Below, one piece after another: positions 51,650-61,079 of a stretch of 64,000 nucleotides of DNA. The notes under the pieces were generated by a model. It saw only the letters and a list, made by a program, of their open reading frames with translations. It had not been told where the DNA came from and did no database searches. The translations under genes were made by a program, and so were the position numbers. Numbering within the stretch: position 1 is the stretch's first letter; every line of letters begins with the position of its first letter. The stretch is from Streptomyces sp. STR69 (GTDB lineage: Bacteria; Actinomycetota; Actinomycetes; Streptomycetales; Streptomycetaceae), in contig NZ_JALJRY010000009.1 of assembly GCF_024519455.1 (NCBI RefSeq), forward strand, positions 1 through 64,000. The letters are read 5' to 3'.

Positions 51650-52648
51650 TCAGTCCCAGGAGCCCAGTGCCCCCGGCAGTTCCGCCACCTCCGTGAGGTC
51701 CTCCGGGGTGAGGCGGAGTTCCGCCGCCCCCGCGTTCTCCGTCACCCAGCGTTCCTGCTTGGTGCCCGGGACCGGCACCACGTGCGGGCCCTGCGCCAGC
51801 GTCCAGGCCAGGGCCACCTGGGCCGGGGTGACCTCCGGGCCGTGGCGGCGGGCCACGCGGCGCAGACCGGCCACGATCGGCTGGTTCGCGGCGGTCATCT
51901 CGGCGGTGAAGCGGGGGTGGCGGGCGCGCACGTCGTCCCGTTCGAAGCCCTCGCCCGGGGTCAGGGTGCCGGTGAGGAAGCCGTTGCCGAGGGGCATCGC
52001 CGCGAGGAAACCGACGCCGCGCGCCGCGCACCACGGCAGCAGCGCGTCCAGCGCCTCCGTCGACCACACCGACAGCTCGGCCTGCACCGCCGTCACCGGG
52101 AACACCTGTTGTACGCGCTGGAGTTGGCGGATCGTTCCGTCATGCAGCCGTGCTCCGGGGCGGCGCGCGGCGCGGGCACCGACCGCGCACACCCCCAACG
52201 CCCTTACTTTTCCCGCCTGTACGAGATCCGCCATCGCACCCCAGGTCTCCTCGACCGGGACCTCGGGGTCGGCGCGGTGCAGTTGGTAGAGGTCGATCAC
52301 CTCGGTCTGGAGGCGGCGCAGCGAGGCGTCGCAGGCGCGTTTCACATAGCCGGGGCGGCCGTTGGCCACGATGTGCTGCTCGCCGACCAGCAGGCCGACC
52401 TTGGTCGACACGAACGCGTCCCGGCGCCGATCCTTCAACACCCGCCCCAACAGCAGCTCGTTGGTGAACGGGCCGTACATGTCGGCGGTGTCCAGCAGCG
52501 TCATGCCCAGATCGAGCGCCCGGTGCACGGCCCTGACCGACTCGTCGCCCCGCTGCCGAGACCCGCTGTAGGCCCAGTTCATCGGCATGCAGCCGAGCCC
52601 GACGGCCCCCATCGAGAGCGCCCCCGCACCGATCGTCCTGCGCTCCAC
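51650..52648 (-). CDS. Aldo/keto reductase
   Basis: A 332-aa NADPH-dependent aldo/keto reductase. The catalytic tetrad can be placed at LLDTADMYG (Asp and Tyr), VSTKVG (Lys), and YQLHRAD (His). The GTG at 52648 (VERRTIGAG) is preferred since the frame continues upstream without homology. A cofactor-loop PVPGTKQERWVTEN is near the C-terminus. Substrate unknown. Divergent from the hydroxyacid dehydrogenase gene. Confidence 0.85.
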   Translation of the reverse strand: MERRTIGAGALSMGAVGLGCMPMNWAYSGSRQRGDESVRAVHRALDLGMTLLDTADMYGPFTNELLLGRVLKDRRRDAFVSTKVGLLVGEQHIVANGRPGYVKRACDASLRRLQTEVIDLYQLHRADPEVPVEETWGAMADLVQAGKVRALGVCAVGARAARRPGARLHDGTIRQLQRVQQVFPVTAVQAELSVWSTEALDALLPWCAARGVGFLAAMPLGNGFLTGTLTPGEGFERDDVRARHPRFTAEMTAANQPIVAGLRRVARRHGPEVTPAQVALAWTLAQGPHVVPVPGTKQERWVTENAGAAELRLTPEDLTEVAELPGALGSWD

Positions 52649-52724
52649 CTGCTCGTGACCCTCCCTCTCCTGGCCCACCAACCTAACCTCTACGCGCGCG
52701 TGGCCCTGACATAGCCTCCTGACC

Positions 52725-53672
52725 ATGACTGTCGACGTGTGGCTGCCCATCCCGCCGGAGGAGATCGAAGGGCTCCCCGAGGGGCCCGACTACCTGTTCT
52801 GGGACGGAGGTGAGGACTTCCCCGCGGACCCGGCCGACTGTGCCTTCTACGTCGTGCCCTACATGAAGAGCAGCGAGACCGGCGTACGGCCGCTGCCGGC
52901 GATGGGCTCCGTGGAGGTCGTGCAGACGCTGTCGGCCGGTATCGACCATGTGCAGCCGGGGCTCAAGTACCTGCGCCCCGGTGTGCGGTTGTGCAACGCG
53001 CGGGGCGTGCACGAGGCCAGCACCGGTGAGTTGGCGCTGACCCTTGTCCTCGCCTCGCTGCGGGGCGTCCCCGACTTCGTGCGGGCGCAGGACAAGGGGG
53101 AGTGGCTCGGCGGGTTCCGGCCGGCCCTCGCCGACCGGTCCGTTCTCATCGTCGGCTACGGGTCCATCGGTTCCGCCATCGAGGACCGGCTCACTCCGTT
53201 CGAGCTCGCGCGGGTGGCGCGCGTGGCGCGCTCCGGTCGCACCACGGAGCGCGGGCCGGTGCATCCGCTCACCGAGCTGCCCGCCCTGCTCCCGGACGCG
53301 GACGTCGTCATCCTGTCCACGCCGCTCACCGAGACCACGCGTCACCTGGTCGACGCCGAGTTCCTGGCCCGCATGAAGGACGGGGCGCTGCTGGTCAACG
53401 TGGCCCGCGGTCCCGTCGTGGACACCAAGGCGCTGCTCGCGGAGCTGGAAAGCGGCCGTATCACCGCCGCGTTGGACGTCACCGACCCCGAACCGCTGCC
53501 CCAGGGGCACCCGTTGTGGCAGGCGCCGGGCGTGCTGATCAGTCCGCATGTCGGCGGGCCCACGTCGGCGTTCCTGCCGCGTGCGAAGCGTCTGGTTGTG
53601 GACCAGTTGGGACGGTTCGTGAACCATGAGCCGCTGCGCAACGTGATCCTTACGACAGGACCGACGGAGTAG
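52725..53672 (+). CDS. D-2-hydroxyacid dehydrogenase
   Basis: A 315-aa NAD-dependent dehydrogenase. The cofactor motif is VLIVGYGSIGSAIEDRL at about 142-158. The active-site residues are arginine in LSTPLTETT and VNVARGPVVD, Glu in DVTDPEPLP, and His in ISPHVGGPT. Resembles the hydroxypyruvate/glyoxylate reductase group. Substrate not certain. A hairpin follows. Confidence 0.87.
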   Translation: MTVDVWLPIPPEEIEGLPEGPDYLFWDGGEDFPADPADCAFYVVPYMKSSETGVRPLPAMGSVEVVQTLSAGIDHVQPGLKYLRPGVRLCNARGVHEASTGELALTLVLASLRGVPDFVRAQDKGEWLGGFRPALADRSVLIVGYGSIGSAIEDRLTPFELARVARVARSGRTTERGPVHPLTELPALLPDADVVILSTPLTETTRHLVDAEFLARMKDGALLVNVARGPVVDTKALLAELESGRITAALDVTDPEPLPQGHPLWQAPGVLISPHVGGPTSAFLPRAKRLVVDQLGRFVNHEPLRNVILTTGPTE

Positions 53673-53690
53673 TCGCAACAGCCGTGCAAT

Positions 53691-53726
53691 CCGCTTCCGG
53701 TACCCTCCGCAACCCTCCGGAAGCGG
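53691..53726. terminator. Hairpin after 2-hydroxyacid dehydrogenase
   Basis: CCGCTTCCGG (53691-53700) pairs with CCGGAAGCGG (53717-53726), a perfect 10-bp stem with a 16-base loop, 18 bp after the stop. Confidence 0.65.
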
Positions 53727-53887
53727 GGCGTGCACACATCTCCGCTGGTCGTCACGGAGCGTAGAGGAACTATGTCCCTGAGTGACGAGACTGGTGTATC
53801 GTCCCGGCAGGGGCTGCGCCGCGCACCGTTCGGCGCCGGGGATGGACATTTCAGACTGTGAGGGGGGCGACGGGCGATGCACGGCCT

Positions 53888-56800
53888 ATGGACGAGCGAT
53901 CCGACGCGGCGGGGCCGCCGACGGCGACCCTGGCGCACCGCCGCGCGCAGACGCGGCCACCACGGCAATCACAGCGGTCACGGCAGCCGCAGCGGTCATG
54001 GCGGACAGCACAGCCACCCCAGCCATCACCACCGCAGGCTCAACAGCCGCCGCAGGCACGCCCATTCGGCACACCGGGGCCTGCGGGACCCGGGAGCGAC
54101 GCGGACCGGGAGGGCCCGGTGAGTTCGCCACCGTCTGTGACGACCACCCTCAACGGGGCGCTCCGGGACCGGACTTCACCGGGAGCCCGGCAGCCACGCC
54201 CGCCGGGTTCCGGCGGTGGCTGGAGCCTGGTCCAGCAACTCGTCCTGGCCCTGGTGTGCGCGGGATACGCCGTCGGTTCCGCGCTCGACTGGGGTTCCCA
54301 CCAAGTCGCCCTGATCATGGGCGACTTCGGGCTCAGCGCGGCGGCCGGTACCGCCGCCGTCTCATGCTTCCTCTACGCGCGAAGCCGCCGTATCCGCTTT
54401 CGACCCGCCTGGCTGCTGTTCTCGCTCTCCTCTGCGATGGCGGCACTGGGCAACGGAGTCTGGGGGTGGTACGAGGTCGTGCTCGAACGGACCGTCCCCA
54501 GCCCCAGCTTCGCCGACCTGTTCTTCCTGTGCTTCGCGCCGCCCGCCATCGTGGGCCTGCTCGTTCTCGCCAAGCGGCCTGTCACGAAGGCCGGTTGGGT
54601 CTGTCTGGCGCTCGACGCCTGGCTGATCGGCGGCTCGCTGCTCACGCTGTCGTGGAGCCTCGCGCTGGCCCAGGCCGCCAAGTTCGACGGGCCGAGCGTG
54701 GCCCACACCGCGCTGTCGCTGGCGTACCCGCTGCTCGACATCGCCCTGGTCAGCATGGTGCTCGCGCTGCACTTCCGGCGCTCCTCGGTCAACCGCACCG
54801 CCGTGAACACCGCGATCGGCGCGCTGGCCCTGACCGTGATGTGCGACGCCCTGTTCACCTCGCCGCTGCTCCACAACAACTACCACTCAGGGCAGTTGCT
54901 CGACGCGGGCTGGTTCGCCGGCTCACTGCTCCTCGCCTACGCGCCGTGGGCCGCGCCCCGGCACACCCAGCCCGAGGACGACGGGCACACGCGCGTGGTG
55001 CACGAACACCGGCCCGGACAGCGCAGCGGCGTCCAGCACCCGGCAGCCGCGCCGGGCGCCGACCAGGGCCGCTATCCGGCGACCCGGCCGATCGCCGGTT
55101 CGCTGGCCGCGCTCACCCCGTATCTCGCCGCCGCCGTCTGCACGTTGGGGATCCTCTACAACGTCCTCAACGGCCGCAGCCCCGACCGCGTGGTGCTCAT
55201 CACCGCGGGCTGCGTGGTGCTCGCCCTCGTGGTCCGCCAGGGCATCATGCTGCTCGACAACATCACCCTCACCCAGGAACTGGCCCAGAAGGAGAACCAC
55301 TTCCGCTCCCTGGTCCAGGGCTCCAGCGACGTCATCATGATCGCCGCCCCGAACGGCATCCTGCGCTACGTCTCCCCGGCCGCCGCCGGTGTCTACGGCA
55401 AGGCCGCGGAGGAACTCGTCGGGAACGAACTCGCCTCGCTCATCCACCCCGAGGACCTGGGCTGTGTGGTGCACGAGGTGCGCCGCTTCCTCGCCGCCAG
55501 CCCCTTCGAGGAGTCCACCACCCGTATCGAGTGCCGCTTCCGGTCCGGCGACGGAGGCTGGCTCAACGTCGAGTCGACGGTCAACCGCCATCACGGCGGC
55601 CTGATCTTCAACAGCCGGGACGTCACCGAACGGGTGCGCCTCCAGGCGCAGTTGCAGCACAACGCCGAGCACGACCCGCTCACCGACCTGCCCAACCGCG
55701 CCCTGTTCACCAGGCGCGTCCAGCAGGCCCTGTCCGGCCGCCGCTCCACCGACCGCGGCACGGCCGTGCTCTTCATCGACCTCGACGGCTTCAAGGCCGT
55801 CAACGACACCATCGGCCACCAGGCCGGGGACGAACTCCTCATCCAGGCCGCCCGCAGGCTCGACGGCGCGGTCCGGCACGGGGACACCGCCTCCCGGCTC
55901 GGCGGCGACGAGTTCGCGGCCCTGATCGTCGGCGACGGCACCCGGGACCGGGCCGCCCGCGAGCGGCACATCATGGAACTCGCCGACCGCCTGAGAATCA
56001 CCCTGTCCCAGCCGTACCTGATCGACGGCAACGATGTCCGTGTCGCCGCCTCCATCGGCGTCGCCTTCGCCGAACCGGGCCTGGGCGCGGGGGAGTTGCT
56101 GCGCAACGCCGACCTCGCGATGTACCGCGCCAAGGGGGCGGGCAAGGGCCGGGTCGAGCTGTACGCCCCACAGATGCAGCAGGACGTCGTACGGAAGGCG
56201 GAGTTGGCCACGCGGCTGCGGGCCGCGCTGCACGACGGCGAGTTCGCGCTGCTGCACCAGCCGGTGGTGTCGCTGACGGACGGCCGGATCACCTCGGTCT
56301 CCACGCAGGCGCGATGGCGTTCGTCGCAGGGGGTGCTGTTCACGCCGGCCGAGTTCCTGCGGGTGGCCGAGGACAGCGACAGGACCGCCGAGCTGGGGCG
56401 CTGGATGCTGGAGGAGGCCGTGGAGCAGGCCGCCGAGCGCATCGCGGCCGGGCCCGCCGTGTCCGTGGCCGTCCGGATGAGTGCCCGGCGGCTGCTGGAC
56501 AAGTCGATGCCGCTCGGCTCGATCGAGGCCCTGCTGACCCGGCACGGCCTGCCGTCCGGGTCCCTGGTCATCGAGCTGTCCGACACCGACCCGCGGGTCT
56601 CCCTGGACGAGCTGGAGCGCCGGTTGACCGCCCTGCGCCGGCTGGGCGTCCGGATCGCCCTGGACGGCTTCGGCAGCGGCTACGCGACCATCACGACGCT
56701 ACGGCGGCTGCCCGTCGACGTACTGAAACTGGACCGCAGTCTGGTCGAGGGCGTCGTCGAGTCCGCGCGGCTGCACAAGATCACCAGCGGGCTGCTGCGG

Positions 56801-57097
56801 ATCTCCGGGGACCTCGGGCTGCAGTCCGTGGCCGACGGGGTCGACCTGCCGGAACAGGTGGTCGCCCTGCGCGCGATGGGCTGTACGCACGGGCAGGGCA
56901 TGGCCTTCTCCGGGCCGCTGGACGAGTACCGGCTGCGCCGGGCCCTGTCCTGCGGCCACTATCCGGTGCCGCACGGGCCCGCCGAGCCCGCGTTCGCGGG
57001 CGGCGCCCCGGGGGTGTACACCAGTGGTGTGCCCGTCGTTTTCGGGGGCGGAACGGCCCTCCGCTCACATAATGAGACTCCCGTCCCACCCACTTGA
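53888..57097 (+). CDS. Membrane PAS-GGDEF-EAL protein with degenerate EAL domain
   Basis: A protein of about 1069 aa (an in-frame GTG at 53858 would add 10). A Gln/Arg/Pro-rich cytoplasmic N-terminus is followed by about eight hydrophobic segments (120-470), a PAS domain (HFRSLVQGSSDVIMIAAPNG), a GGDEF domain with intact LGGDEF (G672-F676), and an EAL domain. The EAL motif is replaced by STQ (805-807), the asparagine region reads VAVRMS, DDFGTGYS reads DGFGSGYA, and AEGVE reads ADGVD. Hence likely a c-di-GMP synthase with a non-catalytic EAL domain. It is the second c-di-GMP gene in the window. Confidence 0.85.
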   Translation: MDERSDAAGPPTATLAHRRAQTRPPRQSQRSRQPQRSWRTAQPPQPSPPQAQQPPQARPFGTPGPAGPGSDADREGPVSSPPSVTTTLNGALRDRTSPGARQPRPPGSGGGWSLVQQLVLALVCAGYAVGSALDWGSHQVALIMGDFGLSAAAGTAAVSCFLYARSRRIRFRPAWLLFSLSSAMAALGNGVWGWYEVVLERTVPSPSFADLFFLCFAPPAIVGLLVLAKRPVTKAGWVCLALDAWLIGGSLLTLSWSLALAQAAKFDGPSVAHTALSLAYPLLDIALVSMVLALHFRRSSVNRTAVNTAIGALALTVMCDALFTSPLLHNNYHSGQLLDAGWFAGSLLLAYAPWAAPRHTQPEDDGHTRVVHEHRPGQRSGVQHPAAAPGADQGRYPATRPIAGSLAALTPYLAAAVCTLGILYNVLNGRSPDRVVLITAGCVVLALVVRQGIMLLDNITLTQELAQKENHFRSLVQGSSDVIMIAAPNGILRYVSPAAAGVYGKAAEELVGNELASLIHPEDLGCVVHEVRRFLAASPFEESTTRIECRFRSGDGGWLNVESTVNRHHGGLIFNSRDVTERVRLQAQLQHNAEHDPLTDLPNRALFTRRVQQALSGRRSTDRGTAVLFIDLDGFKAVNDTIGHQAGDELLIQAARRLDGAVRHGDTASRLGGDEFAALIVGDGTRDRAARERHIMELADRLRITLSQPYLIDGNDVRVAASIGVAFAEPGLGAGELLRNADLAMYRAKGAGKGRVELYAPQMQQDVVRKAELATRLRAALHDGEFALLHQPVVSLTDGRITSVSTQARWRSSQGVLFTPAEFLRVAEDSDRTAELGRWMLEEAVEQAAERIAAGPAVSVAVRMSARRLLDKSMPLGSIEALLTRHGLPSGSLVIELSDTDPRVSLDELERRLTALRRLGVRIALDGFGSGYATITTLRRLPVDVLKLDRSLVEGVVESARLHKITSGLLRISGDLGLQSVADGVDLPEQVVALRAMGCTHGQGMAFSGPLDEYRLRRALSCGHYPVPHGPAEPAFAGGAPGVYTSGVPVVFGGGTALRSHNETPVPPT

Positions 57098-57130
57098 CAG
57101 TCGGTGCGTGCCGGGGGGAGGGTCAGTCCC

Positions 57131-57172
57131 ATGCGCACCCGAATTCTCGTACTTGGAAAGCGCGTCGGCTGA
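57131..57172 (+). CDS. ilvB leader peptide MRTRILVLGKRVG
   Basis: A 13-codon ORF (ATG 57131 to TGA 57170-57172), preceded by GGGGGGAGGG. It contains consecutive Ile-Leu-Val-Leu codons (ATT CTC GTA CTT) and a later Val, the hallmark of transcription attenuation by branched-chain amino acid supply. A terminator follows at 57227. Similar leader peptides precede ilvB in other actinobacteria. Confidence 0.85.
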   Translation: MRTRILVLGKRVG

Positions 57173-57340
57173 AGCTGGTGACGTCCGGACGGACCCGGAA
57201 CTCCCAGCGACCGCACCCGGCGCGCTCCCCTCGCTTGCCTCACGGCACGAGGGGTTTTTTGTTGCACAGGATCCAGTCGTGCAGCAGTAGAACCCCGCAC
57301 AAACCTCGCAAAAACCCTCAGCATCGAGAAGAGAATGACG
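57173..57340 (+). promoter_or_regulatory. ilvB attenuator region
   Basis: This 168-bp region lies between the leader peptide and ilvB. It has the terminator described separately and upstream GC-rich segments (TGACGTCCGGACGGACCCGG, about 57179-57198) that could pair alternatively as an antiterminator when the ribosome stalls at the Ile-Leu-Val-Leu codons. The pairing was not computed. Confidence 0.6.
57227..57260 (+). terminator. Rho-independent attenuator terminator of ilvB
   Basis: CCCCTCG (57227-57233) pairs with CGAGGGG (57248-57254) with an inner TGCC/GGCA, followed immediately by six T residues. A U-tract terminator is rare in this GC-rich chromosome and its position between leader peptide and ilvB makes it the likely attenuator. 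Confidence 0.85.
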
Positions 57341-59188
57341 ATGACCGAGCAGGCCACCGGGGCCCATCCGCAGCCGCGGCCCCGATCCGGAGGACAGCCG
57401 TCCGCCCCCGAGCACGTCACGGGCGCGCAGTCCCTCATCCGCTCTCTCGAGGAAGTCGGGGCCGACACGGTATTCGGCATCCCCGGCGGTGCGATCCTTC
57501 CGGCGTACGACCCGCTGATGGACTCGACGCGGGTGCGTCACGTCCTGGTCCGGCACGAGCAGGGCGCGGGTCACGCGGCCACCGGCTACGCGCAGGCCAC
57601 CGGCAAGGTCGGCGTCTGCATGGCGACCTCGGGCCCCGGCGCCACCAACCTGGTGACGCCGATCGCCGACGCGCACATGGACTCGGTGGCGCTCGTGGCG
57701 ATCACCGGGCAGGTCGCGTCCAAGGCGATCGGTACGGACGCCTTCCAGGAGGCGGACATCGTCGGCATCACGATGCCGGTCACCAAGCACAACTTCCTGG
57801 TCACCAAGGCCGAGGACATCCCGCGCGTCATCGCGCAGGCCTTCCACATCGCCTCCACCGGCCGTCCAGGACCGGTGCTGGTCGACATCGCGAAGGACGC
57901 CCTCCAGGCGAAGACCACCTTCTCCTGGCCGCCGGTCATGGACCTGCCCGGCTACCGCCCGGTGACCAAGCCGCACGCCAAGCAGATCCGCGAGGCCGCC
58001 AAGCTGATCACCGCCGCGAAGCGGCCCGTCCTCTACGTCGGCGGCGGCGTCCTCAAGGCCCACGCCACCGCCGAGCTGAAGGTCCTCGCAGAACTCACCG
58101 GAGCGCCCGTCACCACCACCCTGATGGCGCTCGGCGCATTCCCCGACAGTCACGAGCTGCACGTGGGAATGCCGGGCATGCACGGTGCGGTCACCGCCGT
58201 CACCGCGCTGCAGAAGGCCGACCTGATCGTCGCCCTCGGAGCCCGCTTCGACGACCGCGTCACCGGCAAGCTGGACAGCTTCGCCCCGCACGCCAAGATC
58301 GTCCACGCCGACATCGACCCCGCGGAGATCGGCAAGAACCGCGCCGCCGACGTCCCGATCGTCGGCGACGCCCGTGAGGTCATCGCCGACCTGGTGCAGG
58401 CCGTGCAGAAGGAGCACAGCGAGGGCCACACCGGCGACTACAGCGCCTGGTGGAAGGACCTCAACCGCTGGCGCGAGACCTACCCGCTCGGCTACGAGCA
58501 GCCCGACAACGGCTCGCTCTCCCCGCAGCAGGTCATCGAGCGCATCGGCCAACTCGCCCCGGAGGGAACGATCTTCGCGGCGGGCGTCGGCCAGCACCAG
58601 ATGTGGGCTGCGCACTACATCCAGTACGAGAAGCCGGCCACCTGGCTCAACTCCGGCGGCGCCGGGACGATGGGCTACGCGGTCCCGGCCGCGATGGGCG
58701 CCAAGGCCGGCGCCCCGGACCGTACGGTCTGGGCGGTCGACGGCGACGGCTGCTTCCAGATGACCAACCAGGAACTCACCACCTGCGCCCTGAACAACAT
58801 CCCGATCAAGGTCGCCATCATCAACAACGGCGCCCTCGGCATGGTCCGCCAGTGGCAGACCCTGTTCTACAACCAGCGCTACTCCAACACCGTGCTGCAC
58901 AGCGGCCCGGAGGCGGACGGCAAGCAGCCGAGCGCGGGCACCCGCATCCCCGACTTCGTCAAGCTGTCGGAGGCGATGGGCTGTTACGCGATCCGCTGCG
59001 AGTCCCCCGACGACCTCGACAAGGTCATCGAGGAGGCGAACTCGATCAACGACCGCCCCGTCGTGATCGACTTCATCGTCCACGAGGACGCCATGGTGTG
59101 GCCGATGGTCGCCGCCGGCACCTCCAACGACGAGGTCATGTTCGCCCGGGACGTCCGCCCCGACTTCGGCGACAACGAAGACGACTGA
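57341..59188 (+). CDS. ilvB: Acetolactate synthase large subunit
   Basis: A 615-aa thiamine-diphosphate enzyme catalysing the first common step of Val/Leu/Ile synthesis. GADTVFGIPGGAILPAYDPL holds the N-terminal active-site region, with the catalytic Glu in VLVRHEQGAGHAATGY. The ThDP-Mg motif is GDGCFQMTNQELTTCALNN. The ATG at 57341 has GAGAAGAGA at a better spacing than the ATG six bases earlier. Followed by ilvN after 20 bp. Controlled by the upstream attenuator. Confidence 0.96.
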   Translation: MTEQATGAHPQPRPRSGGQPSAPEHVTGAQSLIRSLEEVGADTVFGIPGGAILPAYDPLMDSTRVRHVLVRHEQGAGHAATGYAQATGKVGVCMATSGPGATNLVTPIADAHMDSVALVAITGQVASKAIGTDAFQEADIVGITMPVTKHNFLVTKAEDIPRVIAQAFHIASTGRPGPVLVDIAKDALQAKTTFSWPPVMDLPGYRPVTKPHAKQIREAAKLITAAKRPVLYVGGGVLKAHATAELKVLAELTGAPVTTTLMALGAFPDSHELHVGMPGMHGAVTAVTALQKADLIVALGARFDDRVTGKLDSFAPHAKIVHADIDPAEIGKNRAADVPIVGDAREVIADLVQAVQKEHSEGHTGDYSAWWKDLNRWRETYPLGYEQPDNGSLSPQQVIERIGQLAPEGTIFAAGVGQHQMWAAHYIQYEKPATWLNSGGAGTMGYAVPAAMGAKAGAPDRTVWAVDGDGCFQMTNQELTTCALNNIPIKVAIINNGALGMVRQWQTLFYNQRYSNTVLHSGPEADGKQPSAGTRIPDFVKLSEAMGCYAIRCESPDDLDKVIEEANSINDRPVVIDFIVHEDAMVWPMVAAGTSNDEVMFARDVRPDFGDNEDD

Positions 59189-59208
59189 GCGAGAGAGACC
59201 ACAGAGAA

Positions 59209-59736
59209 ATGTCCAAGCACACGCTCTCCGTCCTGGTCGAGAACAAGCCAGGTGTCCTCGCCCGGATCACCGCCCTGTTCTCCCGGCGCGGCTTCAACAT
59301 CGACTCCCTCGCCGTCGGCGTCACCGAGCACCCCGACATCTCCCGCATCACGATCGTGGTGAACGTGATCGAGGCACTCCCGCTCGAACAGGTCACCAAG
59401 CAGCTCAACAAGCTCGTCAACGTGCTGAAGATCGTCGAGCTGGAGTCCGGATCGGCCGTTCAGCGCGAACTCGTTCTGGTGAAGGTGCGCGCCGACAACG
59501 AGACGCGCTCCCAGATCGTCGAGATCGTCCAGCTGTTCCGCGCCAAGACCGTCGACGTCTCCCCGGAGGCCGTCACCATCGAGGCCACCGGCTCCAGCGA
59601 CAAGCTGACCGCCATGCTCAAGATGCTGGAACCGTACGGCATCAAGGAACTGGTCCAGTCCGGCACCATCGCCATCGGCCGCGGCGCCCGCTCCATCACC
59701 GACCGCTCGCTGCGCGCGCTCGACCGCTCCGCGTAG
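59209..59736 (+). CDS. ilvN: Acetolactate synthase small (regulatory) subunit
   Basis: A 175-aa regulatory subunit. The N-terminal ACT domain is HTLSVLVENKPGVLARITAL, and the valine-feedback region includes RRGFNIDSLAVG. It activates the large subunit and gives feedback inhibition by valine. The start (MSKHTLSV) follows AGAGAGACCACAGAG. Also known as ilvH. Lies 20 bp after ilvB. Confidence 0.96.
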   Translation: MSKHTLSVLVENKPGVLARITALFSRRGFNIDSLAVGVTEHPDISRITIVVNVIEALPLEQVTKQLNKLVNVLKIVELESGSAVQRELVLVKVRADNETRSQIVEIVQLFRAKTVDVSPEAVTIEATGSSDKLTAMLKMLEPYGIKELVQSGTIAIGRGARSITDRSLRALDRSA

Positions 59737-59744
59737 AACCCGTG

Positions 59745-59768
59745 TGCGGGCGGCCCCGGCCGCCCGCA
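59745..59768. terminator. Hairpin between ilvN and ilvC
   Basis: TGCGGGCGGC (59745-59754) pairs perfectly with GCCGCCCGCA (59759-59768) around a CCCG loop. It may reduce readthrough, so ilvC could have an extra promoter in the following 80 bp. Confidence 0.6.
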
Positions 59769-59848
59769 TTCCGAGACCCCCGAACTTCGATTCCGCCCGC
59801 CGTCATACGGTGGGACGCAACACCTGCACACCAAGGAGAGAACCCAAA

Positions 59849-60847
59849 GTGGCCGAGCTGTTCTACGACGCCGACGCCGACCTGTCCATCATCCAGGGCC
59901 GCAAGGTCGCGGTCATCGGCTACGGCAGCCAGGGCCACGCCCACGCGCTGTCGCTCCGTGACTCCGGCGTCGACGTGCGCGTCGGTCTGCACGAGGGCTC
60001 CAAGTCCAAGGCGAAGGCCGAGGAGCAGGGCCTGCGCGTGGTGACGCCGTCCGAGGCCGCCGCCGAGGCCGACGTCATCATGATCCTGGTGCCGGACCCG
60101 ATCCAGGCCCAGGTCTACGAGGAGTCCATCAAGGACAACCTCAACGACGGCGACGCGCTGTTCTTCGGCCACGGTCTGAACATCCGCTTCGACTTCATCA
60201 AGCCCCCGGCCGGCGTCGACGTCTGCATGGTCGCCCCCAAGGGCCCGGGCCACCTCGTCCGCCGCCAGTACGAGGAGGGCCGCGGCGTTCCGTGTATCGC
60301 GGCCGTCGAGCAGGACGCGACCGGCAACGGCTTCGCGCTCGCGCTGTCGTATGCGAAGGGCATCGGCGGCACCCGCGCCGGCGTCATCAAGACGACCTTC
60401 ACCGAGGAGACCGAGACCGACCTGTTCGGTGAGCAGGCCGTTCTCTGCGGTGGTACGGCCGCGCTGGTCAAGGCCGGTTTCGAGACGCTGACCGAGGCCG
60501 GCTACCAGCCCGAGATCGCGTACTTCGAGTGCCTCCACGAGCTGAAGCTCATCGTCGACCTCATGTACGAGGGCGGCCTGGAGAAGATGCGCTGGTCGAT
60601 CTCCGAGACCGCCGAGTGGGGCGACTACGTCACCGGCCCGCGGATCATCACGGACGAGACCAAGGCCACGATGAAGCAGGTCCTCGCCGAGATCCAGGAC
60701 GGCACCTTCGCGCGTGAGTGGATGGCCGAGTACCACGGTGGCCTGAAGAAGTACAACGAGTACAAGCAGAAGGACGCCGAGTCCCTGCTGGAGACGACCG
60801 GCAAGCAGCTCCGCAAGCTGATGAGCTGGGTCGACGAAGAGGCGTAA
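59849..60847 (+). CDS. ilvC: Ketol-acid reductoisomerase
   Basis: A 332-aa NADPH-dependent isomeroreductase, second step of Val/Ile synthesis. The cofactor motif is VIGYGSQGHAHALSLRDSG at about 21-39. The magnesium-binding knotted domain shows DLFGEQAVLCGG and YFECLHELKLIVDLM with the conserved acidic residues. GTG start with AAGGAGAGAACC upstream. It is the short class I form. A terminator follows. Confidence 0.97.
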   Translation: MAELFYDADADLSIIQGRKVAVIGYGSQGHAHALSLRDSGVDVRVGLHEGSKSKAKAEEQGLRVVTPSEAAAEADVIMILVPDPIQAQVYEESIKDNLNDGDALFFGHGLNIRFDFIKPPAGVDVCMVAPKGPGHLVRRQYEEGRGVPCIAAVEQDATGNGFALALSYAKGIGGTRAGVIKTTFTEETETDLFGEQAVLCGGTAALVKAGFETLTEAGYQPEIAYFECLHELKLIVDLMYEGGLEKMRWSISETAEWGDYVTGPRIITDETKATMKQVLAEIQDGTFAREWMAEYHGGLKKYNEYKQKDAESLLETTGKQLRKLMSWVDEEA

Positions 60848-60860
60848 GTCCTGGGGCCGA

Positions 60861-60886
60861 GGGGCCGGAGCGAGTGCTCCGGCCCC
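60861..60886. terminator. Terminator after ilvC
   Basis: GGGGCCGGAGC (60861-60871) pairs perfectly with GCTCCGGCCCC (60876-60886) around GAGT, followed by a short TTTG. Confidence 0.75.
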
Positions 60887-61079
60887 TTTGTCCAACCCGT
60901 CCAGCCTCGGACGGGTGATCCTTCCGCAGAGGCGTAAGACGACTGTCGGCGCGCCACTACACTGCCGTACTACATACGCGTCAGGCCCACAGCGTCGTGC
61001 GTCTCCACGCGGCCCGTACCTCCACCGCCTGCGGCCGTCGGGACGGCCGTCCGCACGCAATGGACTTGTGAGGACTCAC

